Positions 14,857 through 24,281 of a DNA stretch of 42,038 nt are shown here, piece after piece. The first letter of the stretch is position 1. Each line of letters begins with the position of its first letter. The stretch lies in NCBI GenBank assembly GCA_944321885.1, contig CALUNB010000021.1, positions 1-42,038 on the forward strand. Direction: 5' to 3'. This stretch comes from an uncultured Bacteroidales bacterium (GTDB lineage Bacteria; Bacteroidota; Bacteroidia; Bacteroidales; P3). The notes under the pieces were generated by a model. It made no database searches. It was not told the DNA's origin and saw only the letters and a program-made list of their open reading frames with translations. Made by a program: the position numbers and the translations under genes.

Positions 14857-14898
14857 TTCTTGTATCGCAAAGTACTGCAAAAGAAGGGAAAACAGGGT

Positions 14899-15894
14899 TT
14901 ACTTCGTATCGTACCCCCACTTGATCCAAATGGCACCCCAGGAGAAACCGGCGCCAAAGGCACAAGCCACAATATCGTCCCCTTTCTTCAACTTCTTTTC
15001 CCACTCCCAGAGCAACAAAGGAATCGTGGCCGCCGTCGTGTTCCCGTAACGGTCGATATTGATCATGACCTGTTCGGGCGACACCCCGAGGCGTTTCTGT
15101 ACTGCGTGGATAATCCGCAAATTGGCCTGATGGGGCGCAATCCAAACCTTCGAGGCATCCAAGTTGTTGCGTTTCACAATCGACTCAGCTACATCGGCCA
15201 TCTTGACCACCGCCCATTTGAAGACCGCCTGGCCCTCCTGGTAAACATAGTGCCAACGCTTGTCCACCGTTTCGTGCGAAGCCGGATAGAGCGAGCCACC
15301 GGCCTTCATGTGCAAATGCTTCCAACCGCAACCGTCCGTCCCCATCACTTCGTCCAGCACCCCGATATTCCCGGTCGTGGGTTCCAGCAAGACCGCCCCG
15401 GCCCCATCCCCGAAAATGGGACAAGTGGCCCGGTCGGTATAATCAATCATCGAGGACATCTTTTCAGCCCCCACCAAAACGACTTTCTTGTAACGCCCCG
15501 ATTCCACATAACGGGCCGCCGTGGACAAGGCATAAACGAAACCAGAGCATCCCGAACTCAAGTCAAAGGCGAAAGCGTTCCGGATACCCAATTTGTCGGC
15601 AATCAAACAAGCCGTGGCCGGGAAACGCATGTCCGCCGTCACCGTGGCGCAAATCAGCAAATCCACTTCCTCAGGCTTCAAACCCGTCTTGCGGAACAAA
15701 TCCTTGACGGCTTCCGCCCCCATGTCGGAGGTGGCCTTGTCCCGTTCTTTTTGGATGCGCCTTTCCTTGATACCGATGCGTTCCATAATCCACTCATCGG
15801 TGGTATCCACCATACGGCTCAACTCCTCGTTGGTGAGCACATAGTCGGGCAAATAAGCCCCGACCCCGGTTATGGTAGCATTTATTTTTTCCAT
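14899..15894 (-). CDS. fabH: Beta-ketoacyl-ACP synthase III
   Basis: FabH condenses acetyl-CoA (or branched primers) with malonyl-ACP to start fatty-acid synthesis. The 331-residue protein has the full catalytic triad: Cys116 in DLSSGCSGF, His255 in APHQANLR and Asn285 in RYGNTTAAT. The GAGFSWGA end and [10 protein letters not shown] motif also fit. It is last in the DUF177-rpmF-plsX-fabH cluster, a gene order conserved in many bacteria, 57 bases after plsX. Confidence 0.97.
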   Translation of the reverse strand: MEKINATITGVGAYLPDYVLTNEELSRMVDTTDEWIMERIGIKERRIQKERDKATSDMGAEAVKDLFRKTGLKPEEVDLLICATVTADMRFPATACLIADKLGIRNAFAFDLSSGCSGFVYALSTAARYVESGRYKKVVLVGAEKMSSMIDYTDRATCPIFGDGAGAVLLEPTTGNIGVLDEVMGTDGCGWKHLHMKAGGSLYPASHETVDKRWHYVYQEGQAVFKWAVVKMADVAESIVKRNNLDASKVWIAPHQANLRIIHAVQKRLGVSPEQVMINIDRYGNTTAATIPLLLWEWEKKLKKGDDIVACAFGAGFSWGAIWIKWGYDTK

Positions 15895-15951
15895 GACATT
15901 CTCTTTTTAAAAGAGTTTCCGTTCCTTCCCACACAAAAAAGCGGAGCCTCC

Positions 15952-16917
15952 TCAGGCTTCGCTTTCCTGTACATAAGCGGCGAATAACTTGCGCAAAGCC
16001 TCCGTCAAGCCTTGGTCGCACATCCGCTTGGTTTGCAACAACATGTTCCGGATGGCCAAGGGACTGGAAATCCCGTGTCCCAAGAAAACAGGCGCGTTGA
16101 CCCCCAGAATCGGGCTTCCCCCGTAAATCTCATAGTTCATCCGGTCGAAAAGGGGATCGGAAATCCCCCGTTTCTGCATCAGACGGTAAAAAGTTTCCAC
16201 TTCCTTGAGCAAGATGTTCCCCACAAAACCGTCGGCCACGATGACCTCCGCCCGGTTCTTGAACATCTCCCTGGGTTCCATGTTCCCGATGAAATGGATA
16301 TGGGGACATTCCTTCAACAAAGGGAAAACACTCTGGCATTGCAGGTTCCCTTTTCCATCTTCGGTTCCCACGTTCATCAATCCCACACGCGGATCGGCAT
16401 AACCCAGCACGTACTTGGCATAGATACTACCGATGACGGCAAACTGGACCATGACTTCGGGTTTGGCATCAGGGGTCGTACCGATATCCAACAACACGCT
16501 GTAAGCCCCGTCTTCCTCCTGGGGAACGGCGGCGCAAGTACAAGGCCGGATGACTCCCGGGATACACTTGAGATGAGTGACGGCACCAGCCAGCATGGCC
16601 CCGGAATTCCCGGCGCTGGCAAAGGCATCCAATTCCCCTTGGGCCAACATCCGGAAACCAGCGGCGATACCCGAATCGGGTTTTTCGGACAAAGCCTTCA
16701 AAGGTTTTTCATCCATGGCAATGCAGTCGGGCTGGTGGGAAATATCGAAACGGTCTTCTCCCACCCCTCTGTCCACCAATTCTTTCCGAATCAAATCCTC
16801 GGGGCCGAGCAACACAATCCGGTTCCCTTCCCCGATGGAATCCAATGCGGAAATAGCACCTTCTATGGTAGCCGAGGGCGCGAAATCACCCCCCATCACG
16901 TCCAATCCGAATCTCAT
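15952..16917 (-). CDS. plsX: Phosphate acyltransferase PlsX
   Basis: PlsX makes acyl-phosphate from acyl-ACP for glycerol-3-phosphate acylation by PlsY in phospholipid synthesis. The 321-residue product begins MRFGLDVMGGDFAP, the family signature, and contains SAGNSGAMLAGA and NVGTEDGKGN. The ATG at 16917 is chosen because the family starts exactly here; the upstream open frame is hairpin-rich non-coding DNA. Neighbours rpmF and fabH support the assignment. Confidence 0.96.
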   Translation of the reverse strand: MRFGLDVMGGDFAPSATIEGAISALDSIGEGNRIVLLGPEDLIRKELVDRGVGEDRFDISHQPDCIAMDEKPLKALSEKPDSGIAAGFRMLAQGELDAFASAGNSGAMLAGAVTHLKCIPGVIRPCTCAAVPQEEDGAYSVLLDIGTTPDAKPEVMVQFAVIGSIYAKYVLGYADPRVGLMNVGTEDGKGNLQCQSVFPLLKECPHIHFIGNMEPREMFKNRAEVIVADGFVGNILLKEVETFYRLMQKRGISDPLFDRMNYEIYGGSPILGVNAPVFLGHGISSPLAIRNMLLQTKRMCDQGLTEALRKLFAAYVQESEA

Positions 16918-16955
16918 ATAGAACAATTTATGCCACAGAAGCAGGTACAAAACAA

Positions 16956-16981
16956 GTTTCCCCGTACGAAAGAGGGGAAAC
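16956..16981 (-). promoter_or_regulatory. Hairpin between rpmF and plsX
   Basis: GTTTCCCC (16956-16963) and GGGGAAAC (16974-16981) form a perfect stem, followed on the minus strand by TTGTTTTG. A second 7-base hairpin lies at 17064-17088 (TGCCGTC/GACGGCA). They fill the 217-base gap and may act as a partial terminator or processing site that sets the ratio of L32 to PlsX. Confidence 0.4.
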
Positions 16982-17134
16982 AAGCGCCACCCTGCCTCAA
17001 GGCAACAGGTATGAAAACAGGCCGCAAAAGGCCAAAATACAGCCGGACACATCTCCGGGACGATGCCGTCCAACCCGCACCGACGGCAAAGCCATGGACG
17101 GACGCACGGCACCCCGTTCCGGGCGATGAAAGGA

Positions 17135-17323
17135 TCAAGCCTTGGCCGTATTGGTTTCCATCACCTGCTTGCCACGGTAATAACCGCATTCGGGACAAAC
17201 ATGATGGTACAAAACCGGCGAACCGCAGTTGCTGCAAGTAGCCAAAGCAGGCATTTCCAATTTGTCGTGGGTTCTTCTTTTTCTGGTTCTGGTCTTGGAG
17301 AACCTCCATTTGGGATTAGGCAT
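17135..17323 (-). CDS. rpmF: Ribosomal protein bL32
   Basis: This small basic 62-residue protein begins MPNPKWRFSKTRTRKRRTHD. It has a complete zinc ribbon (C30xxC33 ... C43xxC46), the zinc-containing form of L32. It sits between the DUF177 gene and plsX, the standard arrangement. Confidence 0.97.
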   Translation of the reverse strand: MPNPKWRFSKTRTRKRRTHDKLEMPALATCSNCGSPVLYHHVCPECGYYRGKQVMETNTAKA

Positions 17324-17501
17324 CTTCTTATCGTATTTTAACGTTTACAATCTTTTTCAAATTCCGCCGGGATTTGCCGGGATTTTGCCGGTCCCGCACC
17401 CGGATCCGTTTCAAGGAAAGGCCTTCGAGCCTCCCTTTTCCAAGTTCCCCGGTCGTCCAGGGCTCCATCTTCCAAGAAACGTTTTCCGCGAAACGCCCCG
17501 C

Positions 17502-18050
17502 TCAATCTTCCGATTCCATCCGCGAGCGCAACTCCGCCAAAGCGGACCACCGAGGGTCGGTAGCGGCTTCCTCTTCTTCTTTCCGTCCATAGAAAGCCAG
17601 CATTCCGGGGTCGCAGGCAGGAATCCCATCTTCATTTTCGGGACAGAAGCACTGCATGGGACGGCTCAACACCAATATCTCATGGAAGTAGGAAGCCACA
17701 TCCACGGCACTTTCCTTTTCGGGGATGGCCCAATAATCGTCTTCCTCCGTCTGCCTCGACACCTCCGCAGAGACCTTTGCCACCACCCTTTCTTGCCAGG
17801 AAACAGGGAACTCCACCTCCTGCAAGCAACGGTCGCAACGGGTCTTGGCCGAGCCTTCGAAACGGAACTCCATTTCCATCAAACGTCCGTTTTTCCGCAT
17901 TTCCATTTCCACGCGGACTACGGGCGCGAAGAACACGTCCGTCTCGGGAAAGAGTTCCATAAAATCCTGACCTATGGCAAATTCAAAACGGTGAACCCCA
18001 TCCTCGAGGCCCGAAAAAGCCACACGGTATTCTCGTTTTTGTTTCGACAT
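17502..18050 (-). CDS. yceD: DUF177 (YceD-like) protein
   Basis: The 182-residue product shows the DUF177 core: CDRCLQEVEFPVSWQERVVAKV, then an acidic EEDDYWAIPE segment and a second cysteine pair near MQCFCPENEDG. The family is linked to 23S rRNA/large-subunit maturation and nearly always lies next to rpmF, as here. The ATG at 18050 (MSKQKREYRV) is chosen since the family starts just before this strand and a -7 box lies 20 bases upstream; the longer frame crosses the promoter. Confidence 0.88.
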   Translation of the reverse strand: MSKQKREYRVAFSGLEDGVHRFEFAIGQDFMELFPETDVFFAPVVRVEMEMRKNGRLMEMEFRFEGSAKTRCDRCLQEVEFPVSWQERVVAKVSAEVSRQTEEDDYWAIPEKESAVDVASYFHEILVLSRPMQCFCPENEDGIPACDPGMLAFYGRKEEEEAATDPRWSALAELRSRMESED

Positions 18051-18069
18051 ACAGGCCAAAATTAGCGTG

Positions 18070-18077
18070 CAAAGGTA
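18070..18077 (-). promoter_or_regulatory. -7 box of the DUF177-rpmF-plsX-fabH operon
   Basis: Minus-strand TACCTTTG fits TAnnTTTG; no good TTTG is found 19 bases upstream. The intergenic region 18051-18361 holds this box and the divergent alaS promoter. Confidence 0.6.
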
Positions 18078-18146
18078 ATACATTTTCCGGAATCCCACCC
18101 CGATGGGCAGCAAAAACCTGAAACAGGAGGCTCGACCGGCCCGGAT

Positions 18147-18177
18147 TTTGCCACCCGCCAATTTTGTAGTACCTTTA
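18147..18177 (+). promoter_or_regulatory. alaS promoter with long leader
   Basis: TTTG (18147-18150), 19 bases, TACCTTTA (18170-18177): one mismatch to consensus. The start codon at 18362 leaves a leader of about 180 bases, long for an aminoacyl-tRNA synthetase gene here. I see no T-box or clear terminator in it. Confidence 0.6.
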
Positions 18178-18361
18178 CAGGTTTTTGCGGACCGGCACAC
18201 ATCCGGTTCCGGCTTGGATTTTTCGAATTTGACAATGATTTTCAATACTTTGAAAACATCCGCTTCGCTGGGATGGAAAAGTCCTTTTCCTCCGCGCAGG
18301 AGCCGCAAAAACAATGATCGTAAAAAATTCGGAACACTCTGAACACACGTTTTTTGAAGAT

Positions 18362-21010
18362 ATGGACACATCATCACAAGCCGTAAGACAAGCCTTTTTG
18401 GACTTTTTCACCTCCAAAGGCCATCATATCGTTCCCTCAGCCCCCATGGTCATCAAGAACGACCCGACCTTGATGTTCACCAACGCGGGCATGAACCAAT
18501 TCAAAGATATTTTCCTGGGAAACACCGAACGCCGATACCCCCGTGTGGCCGACACCCAGAAATGCCTCCGGGTTTCGGGAAAGCACAACGACCTGGAAGA
18601 AGTAGGACACGACACCTACCACCACACCATGTTCGAGATGCTGGGAAACTGGTCCTTCGGCGACTATTTCAAAAAAGAGGCCATCGCCTGGGCCTGGGAA
18701 TTCCTGACCGAAGTGATGAAGATAGACAAGGACCGCCTCTACGTGACCGTGTTCGGCGGGGATGAACACGACCATACCGATAAGGACATGGAAGCCTACG
18801 GCTACTGGATGGAACACATCGCCCAAGACCGCATCCTGTTCGGCGACAAGCACGACAATTTCTGGGAAATGGGCGACACGGGGCCTTGCGGTCCCTGCTC
18901 CGAAATCCATGTCGACCTCAGGCCGGACGAAGAACGGGCCAAAATCGACGGAAAGGACTTGGTGAACCGAGACAACCCCTTGGTAATTGAAATCTGGAAC
19001 CTGGTTTTCATGCAATACAAACGCATGGCCGACGGGCATCTGGAAGAACTGCCCTCCAAGTGCATCGATACCGGGATGGGATTCGAACGCCTCTGCATGG
19101 TGCTCCAAGGCAAGAAATCCAATTATGATACCGATGTGTTCCAACCCCTGATTTCCGCCCTCGCCCAAGCTTCCGGCATCGCCTACGGCAGCAACCCGCG
19201 TTCCGACGTGGCCATGCGTGTCATCGCCGACCATATCCGGGCGGTCAGCTTCGCCATCGCCGACGGGCAACTCCCGTCCAACAACAAGGCAGGGTACGTC
19301 ATCCGCCGTATCCTGCGCCGGGCCGTACGCTACGGATGCAGCCACTTGGGTTTCAACGAGGCTTTCCTGTATAAATTGGTCGATATCCTCGAAACCCAAA
19401 TGGGTCGCCATTTCCCCGAACTGACACGCCAGAAAGACCTGATAAAGAAAGTCATCCACGAAGAGGAGAACACCTTCCTCAAGACCCTCGAAACCGGTAA
19501 CCGCTTGCTGGACCAGATGGTGGCCAAGCTCAAGGAACAGGGCCGGGACACCCTCGACGGGGCCGATGCTTTCGTGCTTTACGACACCTACGGTTTCCCC
19601 TTGGATTTGACCGAGCTGATGCTCAGGGAACAAGGGTTCAAAGTGGATGTCCCGGGCTTCGAAACGGAAATGCGGAAGCAGAAAGACCGCTCCCGCCACG
19701 ATGCCGCCGTCAGCTCGGACGACTGGGTGGAAGTGCATCCTAACCAGGAAGTGACCTTCGTCGGCTATGACAATCTGGAATCCGAAACCCGGATCCTGCG
19801 TTACCGCAAGGTCAACAAGAAAGGGAAAGACCTCTACCAAGTGGTCATGACCCCCACGCCTTTCTATGCCGAATCGGGAGGACAAACGGGTGACCGGGGC
19901 TATATCGAAGACCTGGAAAGCGGTGAAAAATACCCTGTCCTCGACACGGTCAAGGAAAACAACATGCCCATCCATTGGATGGCCAAGCTGCCTACCCGGC
20001 CCGAAAACGGTTTCAAAGCCATCGTGGATGCGGCCAAACGGATGCAAACGGCCTGCAACCACACAGCCACCCACTTGATGCACTATGCCTTGCGGAAAGT
20101 TTTGGGAACCCATGTGGAACAAAAGGGCTCCTTGGTCAACGAAACCGAACTGAGGTTCGACTTCTCCCATTTCCAAAAAATGGGTGCGGACGAAATCCGC
20201 CAAGTGGAAAGAATCGTCAACAGCCTGATACGCCAAAACATAAGCTTGGATGAGCATCGCGACATGCCCATCGAGGAGGCCCGCAAGATGGGTGCCATGG
20301 CCCTTTTCTCGGAAAAATACGGGGACAAGGTCAGGGTCATCCGTTACGGGGAATCGGTGGAACTCTGCGGGGGAACCCATGTGCAGGCCACCGGCCAAAT
20401 CGGTTTCTTCAAAATCCTGAGCGAAGGGGCCGTGGCTGCCGGTATCCGCCGTATCACGGCCGTCTGCGGTGCCAATGCCGAAATTCTCATCTATACCCTC
20501 GCCGACCAGATCAGCGAAGCCAAGGAGATTTTCAAATCGGGAGCCGACTTGATTGGGAACATCCAGAAATTGGTGGAAAACAACGCCAAACTGAAAAAGG
20601 ATGTGGAAAACTATGTCAACGAACGCATCGGGCAAATCCACGACAAGATGCTGGCCCAGAAACGCATCGTAGACGGTATCCCCTTGATTTTCTCACTGCG
20701 GGCATGCCCGGGCGAATTAGCTAAACAGGTGGCCCTGTCTTTCCGCAAGGACATGGCAGACGGAGTAGTCATCGTAGCGGGGGTGCAGGACGACAAGGCG
20801 TTCCTCCATCTGCTCTTCGGGGACAATTACGTCAAAGCCGGACACCATGCCGGAAACACGGTGAAGGAAGCGGCCAAGCTCATGGGCGGAAGCGGAGGCG
20901 GCCAAGCTTTCTTCGCCACCGCTGCAGGTTCCAAAACCGAAGAACTGTTGAACGCCATCCGGGAAGTTTTCCGGATTAACGGAATCAGCGAAACCGGTAC
21001 AACACTTTAG
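18362..21010 (+). CDS. alaS: Alanine-tRNA ligase
   Basis: AlaRS charges tRNA-Ala and edits Ser/Gly mischarging. The 882-residue protein has the class II catalytic core (SKGHHIVPSAPMVIKNDPTL, TMFEMLGNWSFGDYFK, TGMGFERL). The editing domain has zinc/catalytic residues in CNHTATHLMHYAL (HxxxH) and CGGTHV (CxxxH). A C-terminal C-Ala domain ends in a glycine-rich GGSGGGQAFFATA. The ATG at 18362 matches the family N-terminus; an in-frame upstream ATG (18314) adds 16 residues not expected in homologues. Confidence 0.97.
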   Translation: MDTSSQAVRQAFLDFFTSKGHHIVPSAPMVIKNDPTLMFTNAGMNQFKDIFLGNTERRYPRVADTQKCLRVSGKHNDLEEVGHDTYHHTMFEMLGNWSFGDYFKKEAIAWAWEFLTEVMKIDKDRLYVTVFGGDEHDHTDKDMEAYGYWMEHIAQDRILFGDKHDNFWEMGDTGPCGPCSEIHVDLRPDEERAKIDGKDLVNRDNPLVIEIWNLVFMQYKRMADGHLEELPSKCIDTGMGFERLCMVLQGKKSNYDTDVFQPLISALAQASGIAYGSNPRSDVAMRVIADHIRAVSFAIADGQLPSNNKAGYVIRRILRRAVRYGCSHLGFNEAFLYKLVDILETQMGRHFPELTRQKDLIKKVIHEEENTFLKTLETGNRLLDQMVAKLKEQGRDTLDGADAFVLYDTYGFPLDLTELMLREQGFKVDVPGFETEMRKQKDRSRHDAAVSSDDWVEVHPNQEVTFVGYDNLESETRILRYRKVNKKGKDLYQVVMTPTPFYAESGGQTGDRGYIEDLESGEKYPVLDTVKENNMPIHWMAKLPTRPENGFKAIVDAAKRMQTACNHTATHLMHYALRKVLGTHVEQKGSLVNETELRFDFSHFQKMGADEIRQVERIVNSLIRQNISLDEHRDMPIEEARKMGAMALFSEKYGDKVRVIRYGESVELCGGTHVQATGQIGFFKILSEGAVAAGIRRITAVCGANAEILIYTLADQISEAKEIFKSGADLIGNIQKLVENNAKLKKDVENYVNERIGQIHDKMLAQKRIVDGIPLIFSLRACPGELAKQVALSFRKDMADGVVIVAGVQDDKAFLHLLFGDNYVKAGHHAGNTVKEAAKLMGGSGGGQAFFATAAGSKTEELLNAIREVFRINGISETGTTL

Positions 21011-21102
21011 AAAAGTTCCCACCGAGGTCGCTCCATCCGGATTGAACAGCGTCCAAGGACGAGGTTCCAGATTGGAAGCGACCTGAAGGAAACGACAGGC
21101 CC

Positions 21103-22074
21103 ATGGCAAAGAAGAAATCGGATGTTTATTATTTGGATCCGGCTTCACTTTCGGTCAAGAAAGTGAAAGTCAGCACACGGCAACGGGTTTTCCGCTTTTT
21201 GCGGAGCCTGTTCGTGCTGGGTTTCCTCTTTGCCGCCGCTTTCGTCGCCTCTACTTATTTCGTGGAATCGCCCCAGGAGAAACAGCTCTCCAAGGATCTC
21301 TATGTGGCCGAAACCCGATACCGTTACCTCAGCCAAAGGGTGGATGAGCTGGAAAAGGTGCTGGAAGACATCCAGAACCGGGACAACAACCTCTACCGGA
21401 TGATTTTCGAAGCCGAACCTCCCCAACCCAAGAACGGCCTTTACCGGAACTACACCGAGTTCAACAGCAACCAAATCGCGGATGCCATCGTATCCACTTC
21501 CAAGCAAATCGACAACCTGGCCAACGAACTTTACGCCCAGTCCATCTCCTTCGACCAGATTTACGAACTGGCCCGGCAAAAGGACAGGCGCATGGAATGT
21601 ATTCCGGCCATTTACCCCGTCAGCAAGCACACCAGCCATATGAGTTCGGGTTTCGGATACCGTTTCCATCCCATTTACAAGGTATTGCGCATGCACACCG
21701 GCGTGGACATCGCCGCGCCCAAGGGCACGCCCATCTATGCCACCGGGGACGGGAAAGTAACCGTGGCAGCCCGCAATGCACCAGGGTACTCAGGCTACGG
21801 GGTGGTCTGCCGTATCGACCACGGCTTCGGTTACGAGTCCTTGTATGCCCACATGGACGATTTGGCTGTCAAGAAAGGGGCGGAAGTGAAACGCGGGGAC
21901 ATCATCGGCTACGTGGGTACCACCGGGGCATCGAGTGGCTACCACCTGCATTACGAAGTCCTGGTCAACGGCAAACGGGTCAACCCGGTATATTACTTCT
22001 TCATCGACATTTCGCCGGAAGAGTTCCTCGAAATCTTCGAAAAGTCGCAAGAAGTGAACCAAAGCTTGTCGTAA
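21103..22074 (+). CDS. M23-family (LytM-type) peptidase
   Basis: This 323-residue membrane-anchored protein probably hydrolyses peptidoglycan cross-links in the periplasm. One transmembrane helix lies at about residues 31-53 and a coiled coil at about 60-100. The M23 domain from about 170 has the metal motifs HTGVD (198-202) and HLH (281-283), and also SSGFGYRFHP. The catalytic set seems complete. It lies 92 bases after alaS and 47 before the MerR-like gene; all run in the same direction. Confidence 0.92.
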   Translation: MAKKKSDVYYLDPASLSVKKVKVSTRQRVFRFLRSLFVLGFLFAAAFVASTYFVESPQEKQLSKDLYVAETRYRYLSQRVDELEKVLEDIQNRDNNLYRMIFEAEPPQPKNGLYRNYTEFNSNQIADAIVSTSKQIDNLANELYAQSISFDQIYELARQKDRRMECIPAIYPVSKHTSHMSSGFGYRFHPIYKVLRMHTGVDIAAPKGTPIYATGDGKVTVAARNAPGYSGYGVVCRIDHGFGYESLYAHMDDLAVKKGAEVKRGDIIGYVGTTGASSGYHLHYEVLVNGKRVNPVYYFFIDISPEEFLEIFEKSQEVNQSLS

Positions 22075-22121
22075 ACCGGAAAACGGGCATCCCACAAGAA
22101 CCGCCCTTATTGAAAGACACC

Positions 22122-22451
22122 ATGGAAGAATCCAAACGGAAAATGTTTTACACGATTGGCGAAGTAGCGGCCATGTTCCGGGTCAACACTTCGCTGATAC
22201 GCTTCTGGGAACAGGAGTTCGACATCATCCAGCCGCAGCGCAACAAGAAAGGGAACCGCCTGTTCACCCGGAAGGACGTGGATAATTTCCAGATTATCTA
22301 CCACTTGGTCAAGGAGAAAGGTTACACCTTGCAAGGGGCCAAGGAGCAATTGAGAGCCAAGCCCGTGGATGCGGGGACCGCCCGGATGGAAATTGCGGGC
22401 AGTTTGCGCCAATTGAAATCAATGCTATTGGAACTTAGAGACTTATGCTGA
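22122..22451 (+). CDS. MerR-family transcriptional regulator
   Basis: The 109-residue protein is a MerR winged helix-turn-helix (FYTIGEVAAMFRVNTSLIRFWEQEF, then GNRLFTRKDVDNFQIIYHLVKEKGYTLQGAKEQL) with a short helix after it. It has no effector-binding domain and no conserved cysteines, so it is the small orphan type common in Bacteroidetes. The ATG at 22122 is chosen to begin just before the DNA-binding domain. The stop overlaps the lgt start by seven bases, so the two are translationally coupled. Confidence 0.9.
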   Translation: MEESKRKMFYTIGEVAAMFRVNTSLIRFWEQEFDIIQPQRNKKGNRLFTRKDVDNFQIIYHLVKEKGYTLQGAKEQLRAKPVDAGTARMEIAGSLRQLKSMLLELRDLC

Positions 22452-23293
22452 ACTTCATTCATTGGAACCCCGACCCGGTGGCCTTTACGGTCTTCGGGCT
22501 TGAAATACGCTGGTACGGAGTCATGTTCACCATCACCTTCCTTTGCGGATGGTGGTTGCTGAACCGCATGTTCAAACAGGAAGGAAGGAACCCGGAACTG
22601 GCCGATACGCTGCTATGGTATGTGGCCCTCGCGGTCATCATCGGGGCCCGTTTGGGACATTGCCTGTTTTACGACCCCCAATTTTACCTGAGCCATCCTG
22701 TCGAAATCCTCAAAATCCGGGACGGAGGCCTGGCCAGCCACGGAGCGGCCATCAGCATCCCGGTCGCGCTCTGGCTCGTGGCCCGCAAATACAGGGTCTC
22801 GGTATGGTACCTCCTCGACCGTGTGGTCATCGTGGTGGCCCTGGGCGGCTTTTTCATCCGGATGGGGAACCTCTTCAATTCCGAAATTTACGGCCATGTG
22901 ACCAACCTGCCCTGGGGCTTCATCTTTGAACGCAACGGGGAAACGCTGCCCAAACATCCCACCCAGATTTACGAAGCCCTCACCTACCTCTGCCTTTTTT
23001 TCCTGTTGGGTGCCTACTACAAGAGAAAGAAAGGAAAGGTCCGCAACGGGCAGTTGTTCGGATGGTTCCTCATCGGTTGCTTCGGCATGCGTTTCTTAAT
23101 CGAGTTCCTTAAGGAAGTACAGGAAGAATGGGAATTAGCCTATGCCTTGGACATGGGACAGATGCTCAGCATTCCCTTCATCCTGCTCGGCATCGTGGTC
23201 TTGGTCCTTTCCCGTAAAGGAATCCTAGGGAAAAAGGACACGCTGCCGGGGGCCGGAACGCCCGAACCCAAGAACAAAACAAAAAAAGCGTAA
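22445..23293 (+). CDS. lgt: Prolipoprotein diacylglyceryl transferase
   Basis: Lgt transfers diacylglycerol from phosphatidylglycerol to the lipobox cysteine of prolipoproteins in the inner membrane. The 282-residue protein has about seven hydrophobic segments. His99 (in GLASHGAA) and Arg139, at the start of the signature RMGNLFNSEIYG (139-150), match essential residues of the family. HPTQIYEAL (near 171) follows. The C-terminus is lysine-rich. It overlaps the MerR-like gene. Confidence 0.96.
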   Translation: MLNFIHWNPDPVAFTVFGLEIRWYGVMFTITFLCGWWLLNRMFKQEGRNPELADTLLWYVALAVIIGARLGHCLFYDPQFYLSHPVEILKIRDGGLASHGAAISIPVALWLVARKYRVSVWYLLDRVVIVVALGGFFIRMGNLFNSEIYGHVTNLPWGFIFERNGETLPKHPTQIYEALTYLCLFFLLGAYYKRKKGKVRNGQLFGWFLIGCFGMRFLIEFLKEVQEEWELAYALDMGQMLSIPFILLGIVVLVLSRKGILGKKDTLPGAGTPEPKNKTKKA

Positions 23294-23480
23294 CTTCGCG
23301 TTCGAAGTACAAGGCCGGAGCCCGGAGAGTCGCTGCGGGAATACGGGATACCTCCCGAAAGGGTCCCAAAAGGAATAAATCCCCGCAGGGCTTCCGGAAT
23401 ACGCAGCCGGGAAAAACGCCCCAAAACAGATGCCAAGCTCGAAATATTCGTATCCAACCCATAAAACACAAAAAAGAAAT

Positions 23481-24281
23481 ATGAAAGGCCACGTTTCCAA
23501 GGCAAACCGGTTGAACCGCAAAGGCAAGAGCCGTTCCTTGCGCTTGTCGTTGCTGTGCGCTGTTTCTGCATGGACCGCTTTTTGTTTCCTCCTCTCCCTT
23601 TCCCCGGCCCAAGCCCAAGCCCGGTTGTTTTCCTCCCAGGCCAAGGTCATCCAATTTTCGGGGGTGGTGGTCAGCGGAAAGGAAAGCAATCCCTTGCCTT
23701 TCGCCACGATTTCCCTTGTGAACCAGAACCGGGGAACGGTGGCCGATGCGTCCGGATTCTTCTCGTTCGTGGCCGTGGTGGGCGACACGGTGGAATTTTC
23801 AACCTTGGGTTACGTTCCCCGGCAATTGGTTATCCCCGACACCATCCGCCACGATGCCTACTCGATTGTCATGCCCTTGGAACAGGACACCATCATGCTG
23901 ATGGAAACCGTGATTTACCCTTGGCCCACGCGGGAAAAGTTCAGGGAAGCCTTCTTGAGCCTGGAACTTCCTGAAACCGAAGCGGATATCATCCGGAAGA
24001 ATTTCAACCTGGCCACCATACGCGAACAGGCGAAACATGGAAAGATGGATGCGGACATGAACTACCGCAGCCTGTTGCAGGAACAGGTCAGCCATATGTA
24101 TTACCAGAACCAGGTCGTGCCGAACAACTTGCTGAATCCTTTCGCCTGGGCGCAATTCATCAAGCAATGGCGCAGGCGCAAGGAAGCCGACAAGATGATC
24201 CAGCAACAAACCGAAGGCTACCAACAGTACGGGAACGGGGACGATTCATACTATGAAGAGGATTACCTGGATGAAGAATAA
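23481..24281 (+). CDS. Secreted carboxypeptidase-regulatory-like domain protein
   Basis: The product (266 residues) has a basic N-terminus, a signal peptide (LSLLCAVSAWTAFCFLLS... ending PAQAQA) and a CarboxypepD_reg-like beta-sandwich at about residues 55-135 (FSGVVVSGKESNPLPFATISLVN, TVADASGFFSFVA, DTVEFSTLGYVP). The helical C-terminal part ends in a Gln/Tyr/Asp/Glu-rich tail. No enzymatic domain is seen. The ATG at 23481 gives a compact signal peptide. The stop lies within the start region of the TonB receptor, so the two are coupled, and the protein may assist that receptor in the periplasm or on the surface. A weak -7-like TAACTTCG is at 23291. Confidence 0.75.
   Translation: MKGHVSKANRLNRKGKSRSLRLSLLCAVSAWTAFCFLLSLSPAQAQARLFSSQAKVIQFSGVVVSGKESNPLPFATISLVNQNRGTVADASGFFSFVAVVGDTVEFSTLGYVPRQLVIPDTIRHDAYSIVMPLEQDTIMLMETVIYPWPTREKFREAFLSLELPETEADIIRKNFNLATIREQAKHGKMDADMNYRSLLQEQVSHMYYQNQVVPNNLLNPFAWAQFIKQWRRRKEADKMIQQQTEGYQQYGNGDDSYYEEDYLDEE

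Noticed and set aside
14797..17241. Long plus-strand open frames over fabH and plsX
   Set aside because: Both are antisense shadows of well-recognised minus-strand genes with catalytic motifs intact.
18437..20641. A 734-residue open frame on the minus strand inside alaS
   Set aside because: It is fully antisense to alaS, has no recognisable domains, and arises because the GC-rich codon bias of alaS leaves few stops on the opposite strand.
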